From Balanoglossus misakiensis (taxonomy: Eukaryota > Hemichordata), in contig CM082595.2 in NCBI GenBank assembly GCA_040954595.2, positions 4,712,001 through 4,776,000 of the forward strand: a stretch of DNA of 64,000 nucleotides. The letters run 5' to 3'. A model generated the notes under the pieces. That model was not told where the DNA came from and ran no database searches. It was given only the letters and a program-made list of their open reading frames with translations. Every line of letters starts with the position of its first letter. Within the stretch, counting starts at the first letter, position 1. Shown here piece after piece: positions 25,200-38,500 of the stretch. The position numbers were made by a program, and so were the translations under genes.

Positions 25200-26086
25200 C
25201 AATTGGAATGATAACTTATGCATCAACTGATAACTCCATATGTATGGTGACTATATATATTAATGACATTTGTCCTTCGATGAGAGCACTGACATAGTCC
25301 AAGGGCAGTGGAAACTAAAGTCTCTTCGCTTCACCAGTTCTGTTCCTCCCTGGCGAATTTCACGACTGCGAGAGCTCATATTTCTCGGCGATGCGTGAGC
25401 AGAAAATGATAGATGTTACCTCGGGCTTAGTTGATTTACAAGCCAGAGAGTTTTCGACGTGTGTTTGGTTTTGACATGAAAGTGGCCGACGGTAAACGAG
25501 ACGTCTGCACTTTAAGATGTCGACATATCGCATATCAAAATCTCTACATAAACCTAAGCTACTTACAGAAATGAATCGGATATAAGTAATAGGAATGGAA
25601 AAACGCCAAAGGGTTGCAAACAATTTCTGTGTGGGTGCATGTTCACACAAGAGAACATGCATATGACGGATTCAGATCCATTGGGAATGAATCAGTTGTT
25701 TTTATACAGAAAAAGGAAGCTAGGGTACATCATTTTTAGCCGAACGACACTTTCAGAGTGTGTAGTTCTTACATTGAAGTCAAGGTTACCTGGCCTATTT
25801 ACGTCTATGCATAGAAATCTTTGGCTCGGTGTACACGGGAGCATCAATACAGAATTAGTTACATTTAGTCGTGTTTCATTCTCAAACGATTCTCTTTGAG
25901 TTTTAAAAATTCAGCATTACTGGCAGGTAAGCCAAATAGCCTGCGATCATCTTTCAGTCTGCACATGAGATACGTATCAATACGATATCAATTACTGTGA
26001 TCACTGTACAGAATGAGAAAAGGCCCGATAGCTCTGTGTTAACAATTTAAAAGTTTTTCCGAAAAAAAATGTCATGAGTCGCGTAT
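25200..26086. other. Nothing recognised
   Basis: No supported feature. Confidence 0.3.
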
Positions 26087-26122
26087 TAAAGTAATGCGGT
26101 GGTCCCTGACCGCAATACTTTA
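26087..26122. repeat. Short 36-base hairpin
   Basis: TAAAGTAATGCGGT, an 8-base loop, then ACCGCAATACTTTA: a 14-bp stem with one mismatch. Confidence 0.7.
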
Positions 26123-26199
26123 TCTAATATGATGCTGACACATTGGAAAAAAGTTTAATACTTTTTGAGTCACAGACTACCCTAATGCAGATATGTGTG

Positions 26200-27193
26200 G
26201 AGTGAATGTGTGGTATGCATGACTACATGTCTCATGTTATTCTTATCGTTTCGCATCGTTGACACACCTCGTGTACTCCGCGGGAAGAATATGTCTGATG
26301 ATAGAAACGTATGTAGGTAATGCCCTTTAAAATCTACTTCGTCAGCCGTGCACGATGTCCGTGAACGATTTACGCCCGGTTTCAGAGCAGAAATGAACCA
26401 TGAAATTGGCAGTAAACTAATTATGTCGATGATGTATGCGCCCGCCTAGGTCATGTGAGCAAACTTTTTGTGTGCCGTCAATCTGAGGGATGACCAATTA
26501 TTAATCTGGGTCATGTGAGCAAACTTTTTGTGTGCCGTCAATCTGAGGGATGACTAATTATTAATCTGGGTCATGTGACCAAACTTTTTGTGTGATGTCA
26601 ATCTGAGGGATGACCAATTATTAATCTTGCAAGTGGATCCGAATAACTTCCCTCTGCTTTATGCCTCAGACTGTCTGTCTGTCTCTCTTTCTGTCTATCT
26701 GTTTATAGTCACGTTGATATGATGTAAAGTGTGCGTACCGGAATGACCTGACTACTACGTGAACGGACGTCTTAGTTATGTTAATAAAAAAAGTGGCGAC
26801 GGATATCTAGGGGTCTATCGGAAGCTTTGAAAAACCGAGTGCATCGCACTCTTCAAGAATGTGAAGATATCTTCCAAGCAGTGTAGGCTTTTAATATCAA
26901 TTGAAGAAAATTGCACACAAAGCTGTCTTATATGTATGGCTAAGATTATGATGTCCAGCAAATCGAAAGCAGTAAATTCTTAGTTGACCTCATGATAAAA
27001 AAGATGTAAAAATATCAGAAAGATACCATTATGCTGTCTTTCCCTGAATGAATAATTGACGATAAAAGCTGATGCTTTTGGATAACGTACCCGATAAATT
27101 ATGGGATTAAATCCATTTTGCTTTGTGATATACCGCCGACATGTCCGTGTTATCTGTAATATCAATCCTGTCTTTACAAATCATGACGCTTGT
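26200..27193 (-). repeat. Paralogous non-coding block b, copy 2 (inverted)
   Basis: Reverse complement of 10497-11400. Contains AAATTATGGGATTAAATC at 27097, GGTAATGCCCTTTAAAATC at 26314 and GCAGAAATGAACC near 26390. The copy interrupts an otherwise same-strand series, so an inversion of about 1 kb occurred in one lineage. Confidence 0.78.
26449..26627 (+). repeat. Three tandem copies of a 60-bp unit
   Basis: Exact 60-base period. Each unit starts GGTCATGTGA and includes AAACTTTTTGTGTG and ATCTGAGGGATGA. The units differ at only a few positions. Lies inside block b copy 2 and has no counterpart in copy 1. Confidence 0.97.
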
Positions 27194-30100
27194 CGGTGAT
27201 GGAAATAGAAATGGCTGACGAAATAGTTTATGGGCAGCTACATGTAATTGTTTGTTTGCCGTTTTAAATGGTGACGTCATAGGACAACTTCCTAAACTGA
27301 AGTCAAAGAAAGATATGACTGTATTAGCTACTCTCTGTAAACTTTACCCCTTTGCAATTCCCTGTACATGTTGTGAGATTTGAGTTTAGCAAGGTCAGTA
27401 TTCCCACGTTTATTCTGTGCCGCCTGATGTCATAGATTGTAGTCTTTCCGTAATAGTGTGATTTTCTCTGCATGTCTGTTGACAGCAAAATGGGGAAACA
27501 TCAGGTGTATGTTTAACTAACTAATCCATTTACTATTACGTCTAGATTTGGTTTAAGCCATTCTTTGATAACCCAAGGGGTTAATCTTTTTTTCCAAAAC
27601 TGTCTAGCGCGTGTCATTGTTCACAGTTGCTAAAAGTTCACTTCATATGTTGTTGCCATGGGACAACATAAATACAGACAGTTTCTACACATATCTGTTG
27701 TGCCAGTCGGGTTCATCAATCCCCCATAATTGATTGAAAATCCGTTCATATTTTGTTGTCTTTGTATTGCTGTCCCATGCAGATCAAGGATAGTGAAAAA
27801 CATTTGTCGCATATCTGTGTCAGAGCCATATTTTATATTTAGATGTGGTTCAACAAACCTTGTACCATAATCCGTGTTATACAATGTCCCTATCTTGACC
27901 ATTTTTCATGTTATAGATTCTTTTTCGTGACAGATAACACGATCGATGCTGCTTCGATACTATACACCCTGATACAATAAGAAAAAATGACCTCGCTGTC
28001 AGGTCGAGTACAAAGATATAAATTACTACAATCTGTGGATGAAATCTATTGTTGCAGATTTATCTCAGTCCTAAATGCACATTAAGTTTCCCTGTCGTCC
28101 TTGTCTGAAGGTTGATGAGGACAGGCATCCGTTAGGGAATATCTCACTGAAATAGCAAATGTTGGTGAACGGTGACTTGCAAGCGGTCGTTCGTAACATA
28201 GTGTTCACGCGATCAGTCATGTTGGCATAACATTGATCTCCACTCCATACCACTGGCAAATGTATTGAAATTGGGTGTCATGAAGAATAATGAAACAATG
28301 AATTTCTTATGAGCATTTGTTGAATTTCTCGGAAACAAGATGTGTGCTGTGAGAAATGCTCATTCACTTTTAATTTTAAACGATTAAACTTGAGTTTTTT
28401 TCTCTGAATAACATTTCCTCTGGGAACCGTAAAATTCCCCTTGAATCCACACAGGAAATCATAACAAGCAAATGACGGTCTGTGTTCAGAATTGACGTCT
28501 CCTCGCAGAGAGCAAAGTGGCCCCTGAGTTCCAGCAGAGGATCACTGGGTTTATTGACAGATGCTTGACACACGGCTGGGGAAAGTTAAGAAGCCGCGGA
28601 GAAATCCCAGCTGCATGATTGCTCTGTGTTCGACGTCGTCTGGGTTCATCGCACTTGGTGACTTGTGCACCGTCCTGCTTGCCACATTATGCTTCGGTCA
28701 GCTGAATTCAGCTAGCGAAGATGATAAGGTTATCGAGGAGACCAGTAGTTGATGAATCTTTTTACAAACTACAATCTCCAAATTCTAATGTGAGATACGA
28801 CGTTAGGAAAATACATTGTCGTCACTGAATTACATAGCCTCAATTACGAACGGCCAACTTTTGTTTCGTCAAGTACTTGGCATCTTGTCCTACATCACTT
28901 TTGCAAATTTTACCATGTCAGATAAACAGACAGGCAGACATGTGATGAAGATTATATTAGTAAACAGAAACATATTGATACTCAGTATATCTGGGTTATA
29001 AAACAAATTAAAATGTTGTAAGGATTATTTTTATTGTCATTTAAGATGCAATCATTTCATAGTCTTGTCATAATAATGATAGTAACCAAAAAATGAGTAA
29101 TAATGAGTTTTTTGGCCACTAAAATTACAATTTTTTATATGCCATTGACCCCAGCACACAGCTGTGGGTTCGTAAATTAAACAATTGGCGGAATCGGATA
29201 TATGAACTCCCCGTCGGGTGCAAAAGTGCACCGTTAACCTGATGATTACCTCACTGCGTGGTACATGTATACATTAATTGCTTTATGTCGTCAGAATAGG
29301 TCACACAGTCTCACATATGTCAACATGTAGCGATGTTATCTTTTATCTACAGCATCGATATATCAATGACTTGCTGAAATAAAGCTAGCTTTGTCACCTT
29401 TACGTAATTATTTATTGCTCTTTATTCACCATGCAATGCCCTGTAACAATGAGTGGCGATTTAATATCAGCTTTAATACCTTATATGTGTATACAAGATC
29501 ATTTTATTGTCAATTGATTTTATACATGTTGACGTTGTGTGTGAACTGTTCAATGTAAAGTTTTTCAAAGCAATATAATAACTCCACGCCTAAACTGCTG
29601 CAACCACCATCCACACTGGGTGTCACAGTCATTTGACGACATGAAGTATATAAATAAGATGTGTCATTGAGGAACAGGTTTATGGCCTAGTTAAGATCAC
29701 AGAAAATGATGATGATGATGATGACAGTGATGTGATGTGAGGATTTACAGGTTGACCAATCAACAATCTCACATTGTAAATAAACATCAGTGGAACAGCG
29801 CCTTTATATATTGTTACAGAATTTCTTGGTGAAGAGTGTTACGAGAGTTAAAGAAGAATAATCACGCTGTTTCCATGTAACAGAACTCGGAAGAAGATTG
29901 CGTCAGAGAATCACAAGAGTGTAAAAATAAATGGCCGCTCGCTGTTAACAAATTGGCGTGGAAGTGTAACTGTATACAGACCTGCAGAAATAAGACCACA
30001 AGTTTTAATGTGGTTTACTCAACGCCTACTGCGATTGCTGGCCCACCTTCAACGCAGAAAAGAGCAGGGAATACAGGAGTGGGGTCCTGCAGTGTCGGAA

Positions 30101-30234
30101 TCCAGTTGCAAAGTCCAATCTTCGCAGGAACTCTGTGGTGTTCTCCAGAAACGAGGCTGTCATTAATGTATGCACGTAGAAATAAGTATACGTATTAGTA
30201 CGCTGTACGCAGTTGCATATCTGAACCGCTGGTC
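27194..30234. other. Desert, nothing recognised
   Basis: Includes a 6-unit GAT run (about 29706-29723). A 63-codon frame at 28561-28752 has a hydrophobic stretch but no family match. No exon that I can support. Confidence 0.3.
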
Positions 30235-30360
30235 GCCACTTCTGCGATGCCCGGGGGAATCACGAGTGATTAAATAGTTTCACCGTTCAGCAAGGCATTG
30301 TGGGAGTTCGGAAATTTCGAGGGCCCAGCTTTGATATCGGGCACACACTCTTGACATAAC
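30235..30360 (+). repeat. Paralogous non-coding block c, copy 2
   Basis: Partner of 13490-13625; GCCCGGGGGAAT and GGCATTGTGGGAGTTC match the other copy in order. Confidence 0.5.
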
Positions 30361-30513
30361 AACCAGATTTTCCCTGGCAGATCAACAAACTGTCGGGTGT
30401 GCACTACAAAGTTATTAGCCGTGATAGAAAAAGCCACTGACACCTGCTTCGCGGATTCTGGATGCTTATTACGCTGAACAGACTGTTCAGAGAAGAAAAC
30501 CACACAGACCCTT

Positions 30514-30641
30514 GCTCAGTTGATGGAAAGCCGAGACCAACCTATGCTCAGTTGATGGGAAGCCGAGACCAACCTATGCTCAGTTGATGGAAAGCCAAGA
30601 CCAACCTATGCTCAGTTGATGGAAAGCCAAGACCAACCTAA
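30514..30641 (+). repeat. Four tandem copies of a 32-bp unit
   Basis: Exact 32-base period starting GCTCAGTTGATGG at 30514, 30546, 30578 and 30610. The units are nearly identical. Confidence 0.97.
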
Positions 30642-30764
30642 TCAAGCATGTTTGTCTAGCCTGAATGTAAGTGTATGAGGATGAAAGTTAACGTTCATTC
30701 CCTCCATAACCCCCGACAAGCGAATGTACGTTCTATGTTTCTCCGCAGTCATAGTTATTCAAAT

Positions 30765-30976
30765 TACTGTAAAACACTTTATTTTCACGAGTTAAATTTT
30801 TCGCGATATCGAGAGAGGCCACTTTTTCGCGTGTATTAATTTTCGCGTTCTCTTATTTCATTCACTGCATCATTATCTTCAAAAACAATTTACGCGACTT
30901 TTTATATTCACGCTATTTTGGCTCTCGCGTATTTGGCGAAAATTAATTGCTCGCGAAAATAAAGTGTTTTACAGTA
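30765..30976 (+). mobile_element. TA-flanked MITE family 1, full-length copy (212 bp)
   Basis: Same orientation and exactly the same length as 5970-6181. TA, CTGTAAAACACTTTATTTTC at the left, the complementary right end, TA. A few substitutions only (for example TTTTCACGAG for TTTTCGCGAG), so it is a relatively young copy. Confidence 0.9.
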
Positions 30977-31844
30977 TATCACAAAGGACACCATCCTGTA
31001 AACTCTCAAATGTGCCTGTCTATGTTATGACAAGTCTATTGGATTTGTTACTAGACCTTGGGTGGTTACACACACTAGAAATGGCAAAAAAACGTAGTTC
31101 ACGAAATGTACAGATTTCAATCAGATTGATTTTACATTCCTCGTGCAGGGTCGAACGGTAAGTTTCAAAGCACACTGCTTTGCATTGTAATGTGAACGAT
31201 TTAACTTTCCTGATAACGCACCCCATTACACCGCGCCAGCTGCCAATAACAAAATGCGAACTCGTTGCATATAATAAATGTTTATCTTCGACCCTATTGT
31301 CATAAGCAGCTTTAATTTGCTTGTATGGGTTTTAATTCTGGCCATTTATACTCTGCGCGACCTGAAAACACGCATTTTCTGAAACAAACCAGGTTTTGAA
31401 TAATATTTGATAGCTGGCGAAGACCAAGGAGTTGAGTATACATAATATACATATATGTAATATATCCTCTCCCGGATAAGATTTGCCAAAAATGTCAAAA
31501 TACCGATTGGGTTATGTGATAGCAGCATTGACAGTACATATGACCATATACTGCAAACTTATGCGAAAGCTAGAGTTAAAGTTTGTGCTGGCCTAGCTAA
31601 TATAAACTATCCTCAACTTTAGGCAGTAGACATTAACTTATCATATCGTCATACATCACGGATGTTCACAGTTGTATTTTCGAAGCCCGGTTGCTTATAC
31701 CTTGGCCGTACTTCACACAGTCTTTAAAGAACGTAAAAAAATAAAAATGATTTAATATCAGTCCACTCAAATTATAACAATCTCTGTCAAATTCAACAGG
31801 CATTCCATTAGGTAAACATTTAGACACCATCACGATTTTCCCTG
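30977..31844. other. Nothing recognised
   Basis: No supported feature. Confidence 0.3.
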
Positions 31845-32010
31845 GCCACAGACATAATTGATAGTCTTCCGGGAACCCAACGCCATTTGTACTATTAAAC
31901 ATTAGACAACATGCGCAGCCGGCGCAGTAGACATGCAGTTTACTGCGGCAAAGGTCAGGGACGGGGCCGTTCGGACGATGCGCAGCGAAAAACCAATTTC
32001 CGAGTTCAAA
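31845..32010 (+). repeat. Paralogous non-coding block d, copy 2
   Basis: Partner of 14275-14450; CAGTTTACTGC, GGGACGGGGCCGTT and CCAATTTCCGAG are shared. Open frames on both strands cross it, but they are not conserved in the partner. Confidence 0.7.
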
Positions 32011-34879
32011 AAAGTGCTCCGAGAGTAACAAAACTGGCAAGTCGAATAAAAATCAGTCATCTGTATCGTATTATCGTTTTGAAAAAAGGTTATACGCGTT
32101 CACGTAAAGCATGTAGCTCAGAGGACATGATAGAGACTTTTTTTAAGGAAACGATTCTGCAGTGTGGAACATACGGTGCAAACACTGCAGTTATTAATAA
32201 CGGTGGGTGAATATTAAAAAAAAGATAACCTCATCGATCTTGGTGAAATTTCCATGGAATCCATCAAAAGGGTGTCCGATTCACTAAAACACGTAGAGAT
32301 AATTTGCAAATGCGAATGACAATAGACCGAGCGAGTGAAAGCTTTGCTTGTATGTGAAGGCCATCATTCATCATGACAGTATGGTAAACCATTCACCCTA
32401 TTCCATCACCAATGTAATCAAGCGTTAAACGTGTTTATCATGGCGAATATCGCACCTGCTAGAAAAATATAGTGGTGGTGTGAAATTATAAATCATTGCA
32501 ACATCTCAATAGAGAATAAATAATATATGGTGTATTCTTGGTGGCATATATTTGTGATTTTTATGTCTGGCTAGCTTGTATTACTATATTCAATGATTAA
32601 CTTGTCTTGCTTTTACATGTTGGACATTTCGAGATGTTTCGGAAATGAAAATTGAAACCGTGACACTGTGGGGGATACTCTAAGCTTTTTTGTTTGCTGC
32701 AAGATATATGGTGTGAAACAGTGGTAGTTCCGTCGATTGCTCGTCTATATTTTCCCACCAGGTCTACGAGAGGTGTCTTCCGTCACGAGTGGTTTCTGTC
32801 CTTCCGCAGTCAACTCTTCATCTCCGGCTCTCGGGGGAATTGCCGGCTAATATTTGCATTCACCAAGCTGTTTCTCGCACCACAAAAACCTGTGATAAAT
32901 GGTGTGTAGGTAGTAGATAGAACTGTTAGTGGCCGGTAGGTATATTTTGTTAACACTTCCAAGAATTGTTGAATGCACCAGGACGCCGGTTGTTGTATTA
33001 TTCATTTCCTTTCAACCGCCGCGCTTTATATGCGATACGCCTTGCAGGCGAAACTCGCTCGTTGTCCTCCATTGGGAGTGCGATGCATTACAGCTCCCTT
33101 GTGTTTTAACATTTATGAAATATTGTTAATCGTCACAAGTACCTTCTTGTCACTACACTTCCTTTGCCGATAGCTGTATCTACTTCCACCTTTTTAGTAT
33201 CAACTTTTGGACCTTGTATAGGTGCTCCCGAATGGCATTTTTGTAATTAGACCCCCTATAACAGTCTCCCACCTAAAGTGCACTAGTTAAATCCACAGTA
33301 AAAACAACTACACTGTCTCTTGCTCGAACTCCACATTTTCTGCACAGTAAAAATAGTTGCTTTGATTTCTGTAAATCTGTTGATAGCCACCCTGTGTTTT
33401 TGAGCATTCAAAAGAAATACTATTAATATCTTATAACATTACAAACTGAAAAAGTAAGATGGGAACGCCTTGTTTTCTCTTTATTTTTTGTATTTAAATT
33501 TCATTGATATACAACATAATATATAAAATCAGGAAAATGACAATAGTCTAAAATTTGAGTAGACCACTCCCTTAATGCAGGCGTCCTGAAAACTATATGC
33601 AGTTCAGTGCGGACATGCCGTGGGGAAAGACTATACTATCACTCAATGAAATAGCCACTGCATGAATTTTTCAGTGTTCCTGCAAAAGTACAAAGGCGGC
33701 GATAAAGTCGCTCTGTGACTTCCCTCGCGACAAGCTTTCAAAGCGAAGTCGGAGCAGATGCGAAAGTGACAATAATTACTCCTTTCAAATTTTAATACAC
33801 AGCTATTATGGGATATGTAGAAGTAAATAGAAACGCGTTTATATTTATACGGTGTCCATTGCCAGGTCTCCGAGGCTGTAAAATTAAACAGATACCCATT
33901 AAGGCCAGGGAAGGCTATTAAAAGGTGTGTTCCCGGTGTAAAACTAAAAATAGTTTTTTTCCCCTGATTGCAGCCTATGCCATTATTGTTTGCATCGAAG
34001 ATAATTCATGTTTAACGACTGCATCGTGGCGAAAGTATTTCATTATTTCTGTTCCAGGAAAAGCTGTTTTGTCGTAATTGCTCGTTATGAATTTTACAAC
34101 TTCAGTATAATATACATGTATGTGGGCTCCCGTTTTGTCTACCAACCAGTTCCTCATAAATCGTCTAGCGTAAAACTGTGGATTTACTTCAGCAAAGGGG
34201 GGGGGGGGGTAATTTCGTACAGGTGGATCAAATAAGAGATATGCCTCCCCAAAGTTTTGGACCTTGTTACTGAAAAAAATAGGTTATGAAAACTCTATGT
34301 TCTATTTACTACATTTTGCTGGAACATAATTATGTGTAATTAATGAATTTTAGGAAAAGTAGCATAATACGATTCGATATCGGATATTTTGGAGAGACAA
34401 TTTCAACTTTTCCACTGGACTGTGACATTTTCTGTTCTGCAAAAAACTGAGGATAATCTTGGCGAAACGACACCGCCGCAAGCCACGGTAATTGCAAGAA
34501 TAACTCGAAGGCGAACTGTATGAATTTGAAATGAAGCCGAGCTTTGAGGAGATTGTGGATGTGTAATTGTTGAGAAACTGGGGCCATGTTCTGCCCTTTT
34601 TAAGAAGCCATGTAATTTTCGCAGCCAGGACTTTTCTGGCAATCAAGATTTGACTTTCCTTTGAATTGCAAGGCTTTACTGCCGCTTCTGTAGTCTCCGA
34701 ACGACGATGCAAATTACACTCAGTTGAAACGCTGAATAATTTACAACTTGTGGTTAAAAATGAGAGTATTTTGATAGGTGATGTTTATCTATAAATATTG
34801 TTAGTGACATGAACTATAAACACGAAAAAGGATGATGCACTGTTAGTGTTAAAACATGCAACAACATGTGTTTAATTAG
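32011..34879. other. Desert; possible faint remnants of blocks e/f
   Basis: Between blocks d and g the other set has e and f. I see only a loose resemblance near 32670-32800 (GGGATACT context) and cannot support a call. A 13-G run is at 34197-34209. Confidence 0.3.
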
Positions 34880-35370
34880 AAGAGACTGGCCAGCTAAGAA
34901 GAGATGGGGTCAAAGGTCAAATACGCGAGGCTGTCATCCGTCAAAATATCATTAACTATCATTGTAACTTAGATTAATCCGTCACCCCGCATATATGGTC
35001 TGGGTTGATTGAGAGATGACCCAATACTTAAATGATTGGCATGAGGGTAGCTGTCTGTCAGGCTGAGATGGTACACGGAATTGAGCAATCATCCGTTTTG
35101 ATCTGTTTAACTATAACTAAGCGTAATTAACAAATGAAACACTTGATTGAGTAGCTTTAGGGTGTCGGGTCAGTGCATCTGAAAACTCTCTTTTTATTCA
35201 TTTCTGAGTAAATGCCAGATATCAAAGCAAACTAATAACACGTGCACAATGCAAATGTCACTAAAGTACCTTCTGCACCGAAGCGGGTGTTTTAGAAAAG
35301 AGTCTGACACAGGAGGGCGGATATCCGATACATAATCCACGTGATTTTATATATAGGCGACGCAATGCAG
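34880..35370 (+). repeat. Paralogous non-coding block g, copy 2
   Basis: Partner of 16660-17130 with GGGGTCAAAGG, TTGAGCAATCATC, GAGTAGCTTTAGGGTG and GTGATTTTA in the same order and spacing. Confidence 0.75.
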
Positions 35371-35501
35371 GAGGTAGACATACCAGTACCTGCAGCTACT
35401 GTACTCTAAGTAACTGTCTCATCGTCATCACCCGGTATCGCTGAATGATCTGAAGCGAATTCCTGGTGAAAACCTGTCTGTCCCTTCGGACACACTGTAA
35501 G
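35347..35501 (+). promoter_or_regulatory. Possible TATA promoter with non-coding first exon
   Basis: TTATATATAG at 35347-35356, then about 120 bases without an ATG that leads to a sustained frame, and a consensus donor CTGTAAG|GTAAGC (exon end 35501). It lies at the end of block g; the partner copy has GTGATTTTACACAC instead of the TATA. Signals only; no downstream exon assigned. Confidence 0.22.
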
Positions 35502-38500
35502 GTAAGCCACCAGGTGATTCAATGAATCTGTTCTCAGAAAGGTCGTATGTTAGTCTGATCGTTTAATAGCACCAAATTATAGCAGATTTCTGCTCTCTTG
35601 TGACTGCCGAGTTTTATTTTGGATTAGTCTTTGGATTAGCTATTGATTATTTTTCAACTTTAGAGGTTGAAGTCTGCCTACATGTCTGTGCAGCTCGTAT
35701 GTATCATGTCAGACGTGGATTGTTTAAATTGGAAAAAATAAACACCAATTGAAAAATTTTGATCAAAAGTAGGTGTACTGCAAATACAACCACAAATATA
35801 TGTGCAATCTATCTCCAATGAAGAAATATGCATGTAACATAACGGGGTATTTCAATAGTCTAGTCTAAATTATCATTCACAAGCTGATATTTTGTCATTT
35901 TTATGGTCGGTTAGAAGGTATCCACTTAGAGAGAGAAACACGCATCCGTCACTCATACAGGAATCACACCAGGCCACCTTTCTTCTTTTTTATATTCTAG
36001 CCGACAGTAACCGGTGTTTTATCGCTTCTGTCGTAAATTGCTTCCGCGAGACTCCAAGAGTTAAATTTCTAACGACTGAGAGGGCGCATTGGGACAATGA
36101 AATATTAAGTACACTATTTTGCACCGTTAGAATCGCCAGACTCGCTCCTCACACCTTTGTAAGTCTCCGACAGAGGAGAAACTCTGATTTCAGGTGTTAA
36201 AATGCCAGAACACAGAACTTTGAAATAGCGCTCAAGAGAAAGAAATGCGCGCCAAGGGACCATAGATAATTCACGCGATGAAAAATTTATGATTAGAACA
36301 TCGTCATTACAGTACACCCCTCCTAAAATATATTTGCCTCACCCCAAACATAAAGTAAAAGGAGATAAATGTATATCTATTTCAAGGTTGTGATATTTAC
36401 TGACCATAGCTACAGTGAAAGAATTATTTTCTTGATGAGTGTTAGAGTCTTCGAAGGCCTGTTTGGTGGTGTTCTTTTCACTTGGCCACCCTGTGAAAAT
36501 ATGTGTTTGGCTACATGTCATCTTTCATAATTTATATCAGTGTCTGAGGGAAGGCATTTGATACTTATAAGGTGCGATTTCCATTAACGCAACCTTTCAT
36601 TGGAGTGACCGTGCACAATTGAGTCTTCATTAACCGATTTCCCCAAAAACAGTTCACGTTCAGAATTTGGATTTGCAGCGAGATTATGCAAAGAATCGCT
36701 AAAGGCGGCCGCTTTATAAATATGAGCAAATAATTTCCCACCACGTACGTGCCTAATAGGACTTTATGTTCATTTCATCATCGCCCATGCCCTTGTACTC
36801 CGAGTCACTGTTTGCCATTTGTTGAAGAAGTCAAATATACTAAGTATTATGTTCTCTCACACACTGGTATTATGTATCATTCCAACTAAAATTTGATAGT
36901 CTCAGTTTGTTTATACGAGTCACTATGATTGCAAAAGGTATTTTATTAAATAAGAAGCAATCACCTTTCCCCTTGGCAAACAAAACGGATATCGTCAAGT
37001 GTGCCTTAGCTAAACAATCACAATTTCTACTAAGTGATGATCATTTCGCATTCGCCGCCTATAGAGACCCGGGATTGAAAACTGCACCTGTCTTTGAATC
37101 ACCAAGACTTTCATTACAGAAGTTGCCTCATGTATCCAGGTCGTTCAATTGTCGCCCTGCAACCTGTGTGTGGAAAAGAGAAATTGAGAGAAAACAAAAA
37201 CGCAAATTTCCAATAGATGCTTGTGGGATTGGGTAATTATCTGACGCGGGTAAATATACCAGTAAGGGGACAGGGTAAATATCTGTCATGTAAAGGTAAC
37301 GGCATTTGTGTTGTTGAACAATGTAAATCTTTTAACTTTTGACTTTCTCCGAGCCAAAACACCCATTCAATAATTTTGTTGTTTCTCAGGACATCCCGAA
37401 CCAATTTCTCACTTACAAATCTGAGCACGTGCACACACTTATGGGACAGAATAGTATTGACACCCGGCATGACATCTGACCTTGTCGGTAATGAGAGACT
37501 GTGCAGTGTGAAGTGCTGATTCTGGAAAGTGGGAAACAAATCGACCAAATGAATAGCCATTTTCACAACATATAGCTAGACAATGTGGCAGAAGTAAAGG
37601 CCAATGTCGGTGAACTATAGCGAAATGCGTAGGAAGGTGTCTAGTGAGCTGGCGTTCTTCTCAGTTGCAAGTATGCAAATTAGAAGCAAATATGCAAATT
37701 AGAAGTACTAGTTTACAAGATAGGCTAATAGTCATCAACAAAAATAGACAAATTTTTCAGCTTATCGAATGAAGAAAGTGAATAGGGAAATGCCAGTTGG
37801 GCATCACATTTTCCTGGGAAAGTCCTTGCAACGTCTGTCCGACGTGGTTTCAATATAGGTACATAGCAGGCTACAGAGACCTTTGCAATATACAGAACCA
37901 ACATAGGCGACAGCGTTCTATGAAACACACTCAAAAGACCCCGCTAATCTCCTCGTGCGACCCCTCCCTACAATGTGCAACTATAATCTCAAAACCCGTA
38001 AGAATGTGTAATCTTCCTCTTTACAATGTCGCACCGAATGGTGCATTTCTGTTGAAAAATACCGGTGATCTTAGTAACCTGAACGCCCTGGTAACTGAAC
38101 GGAACCTATTCGCGTTTGTATATGTACCTGGCTGTGAGGCGTATTTCCCCCTTCTGTGAAGAAAATTGTAATTATGAAAATTCTGAGGGAAGTATAAGGC
38201 TGTTATAGGGTTACACAATGAACGTCATTACCCGGATGTTTGGAGTGCCGTAACCGTCAGATCCTTTTTGATACAGCCATATAATAGGCAATTAACTGGT
38301 ATGCAGAAATGAAGATAATTGTCAGGGAGGAATATTTCCTCTCCGTTTTGCCGAAAACTAATCAACTGTGTTCCAGCAATGCCATTCCTGAGTGAATCAC
38401 TTCTGTGGCCCGGATTGCTAATTCTCTGTAGGGATTTTTTTTGCATCGGTGCTATAAATTGCGAGATACAGGCAAAGTCTTGTTGAGGCTCTGAATATTT

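Noticed and set aside
28561-28752. 63-codon frame with a hydrophobic N-terminal part resembling a secreted peptide precursor
   Set aside because: No cleavage pattern, promoter or partner copy; frames of this length are expected by chance.
31666-32040. 124-codon minus-strand Cys-containing frame with loose similarity (PGKI...CLPNG) to minus frames at 28071 and 30270
   Set aside because: Only a few residues match, no splice structure is evident, and the region overlaps block d whose partner does not keep the frame.
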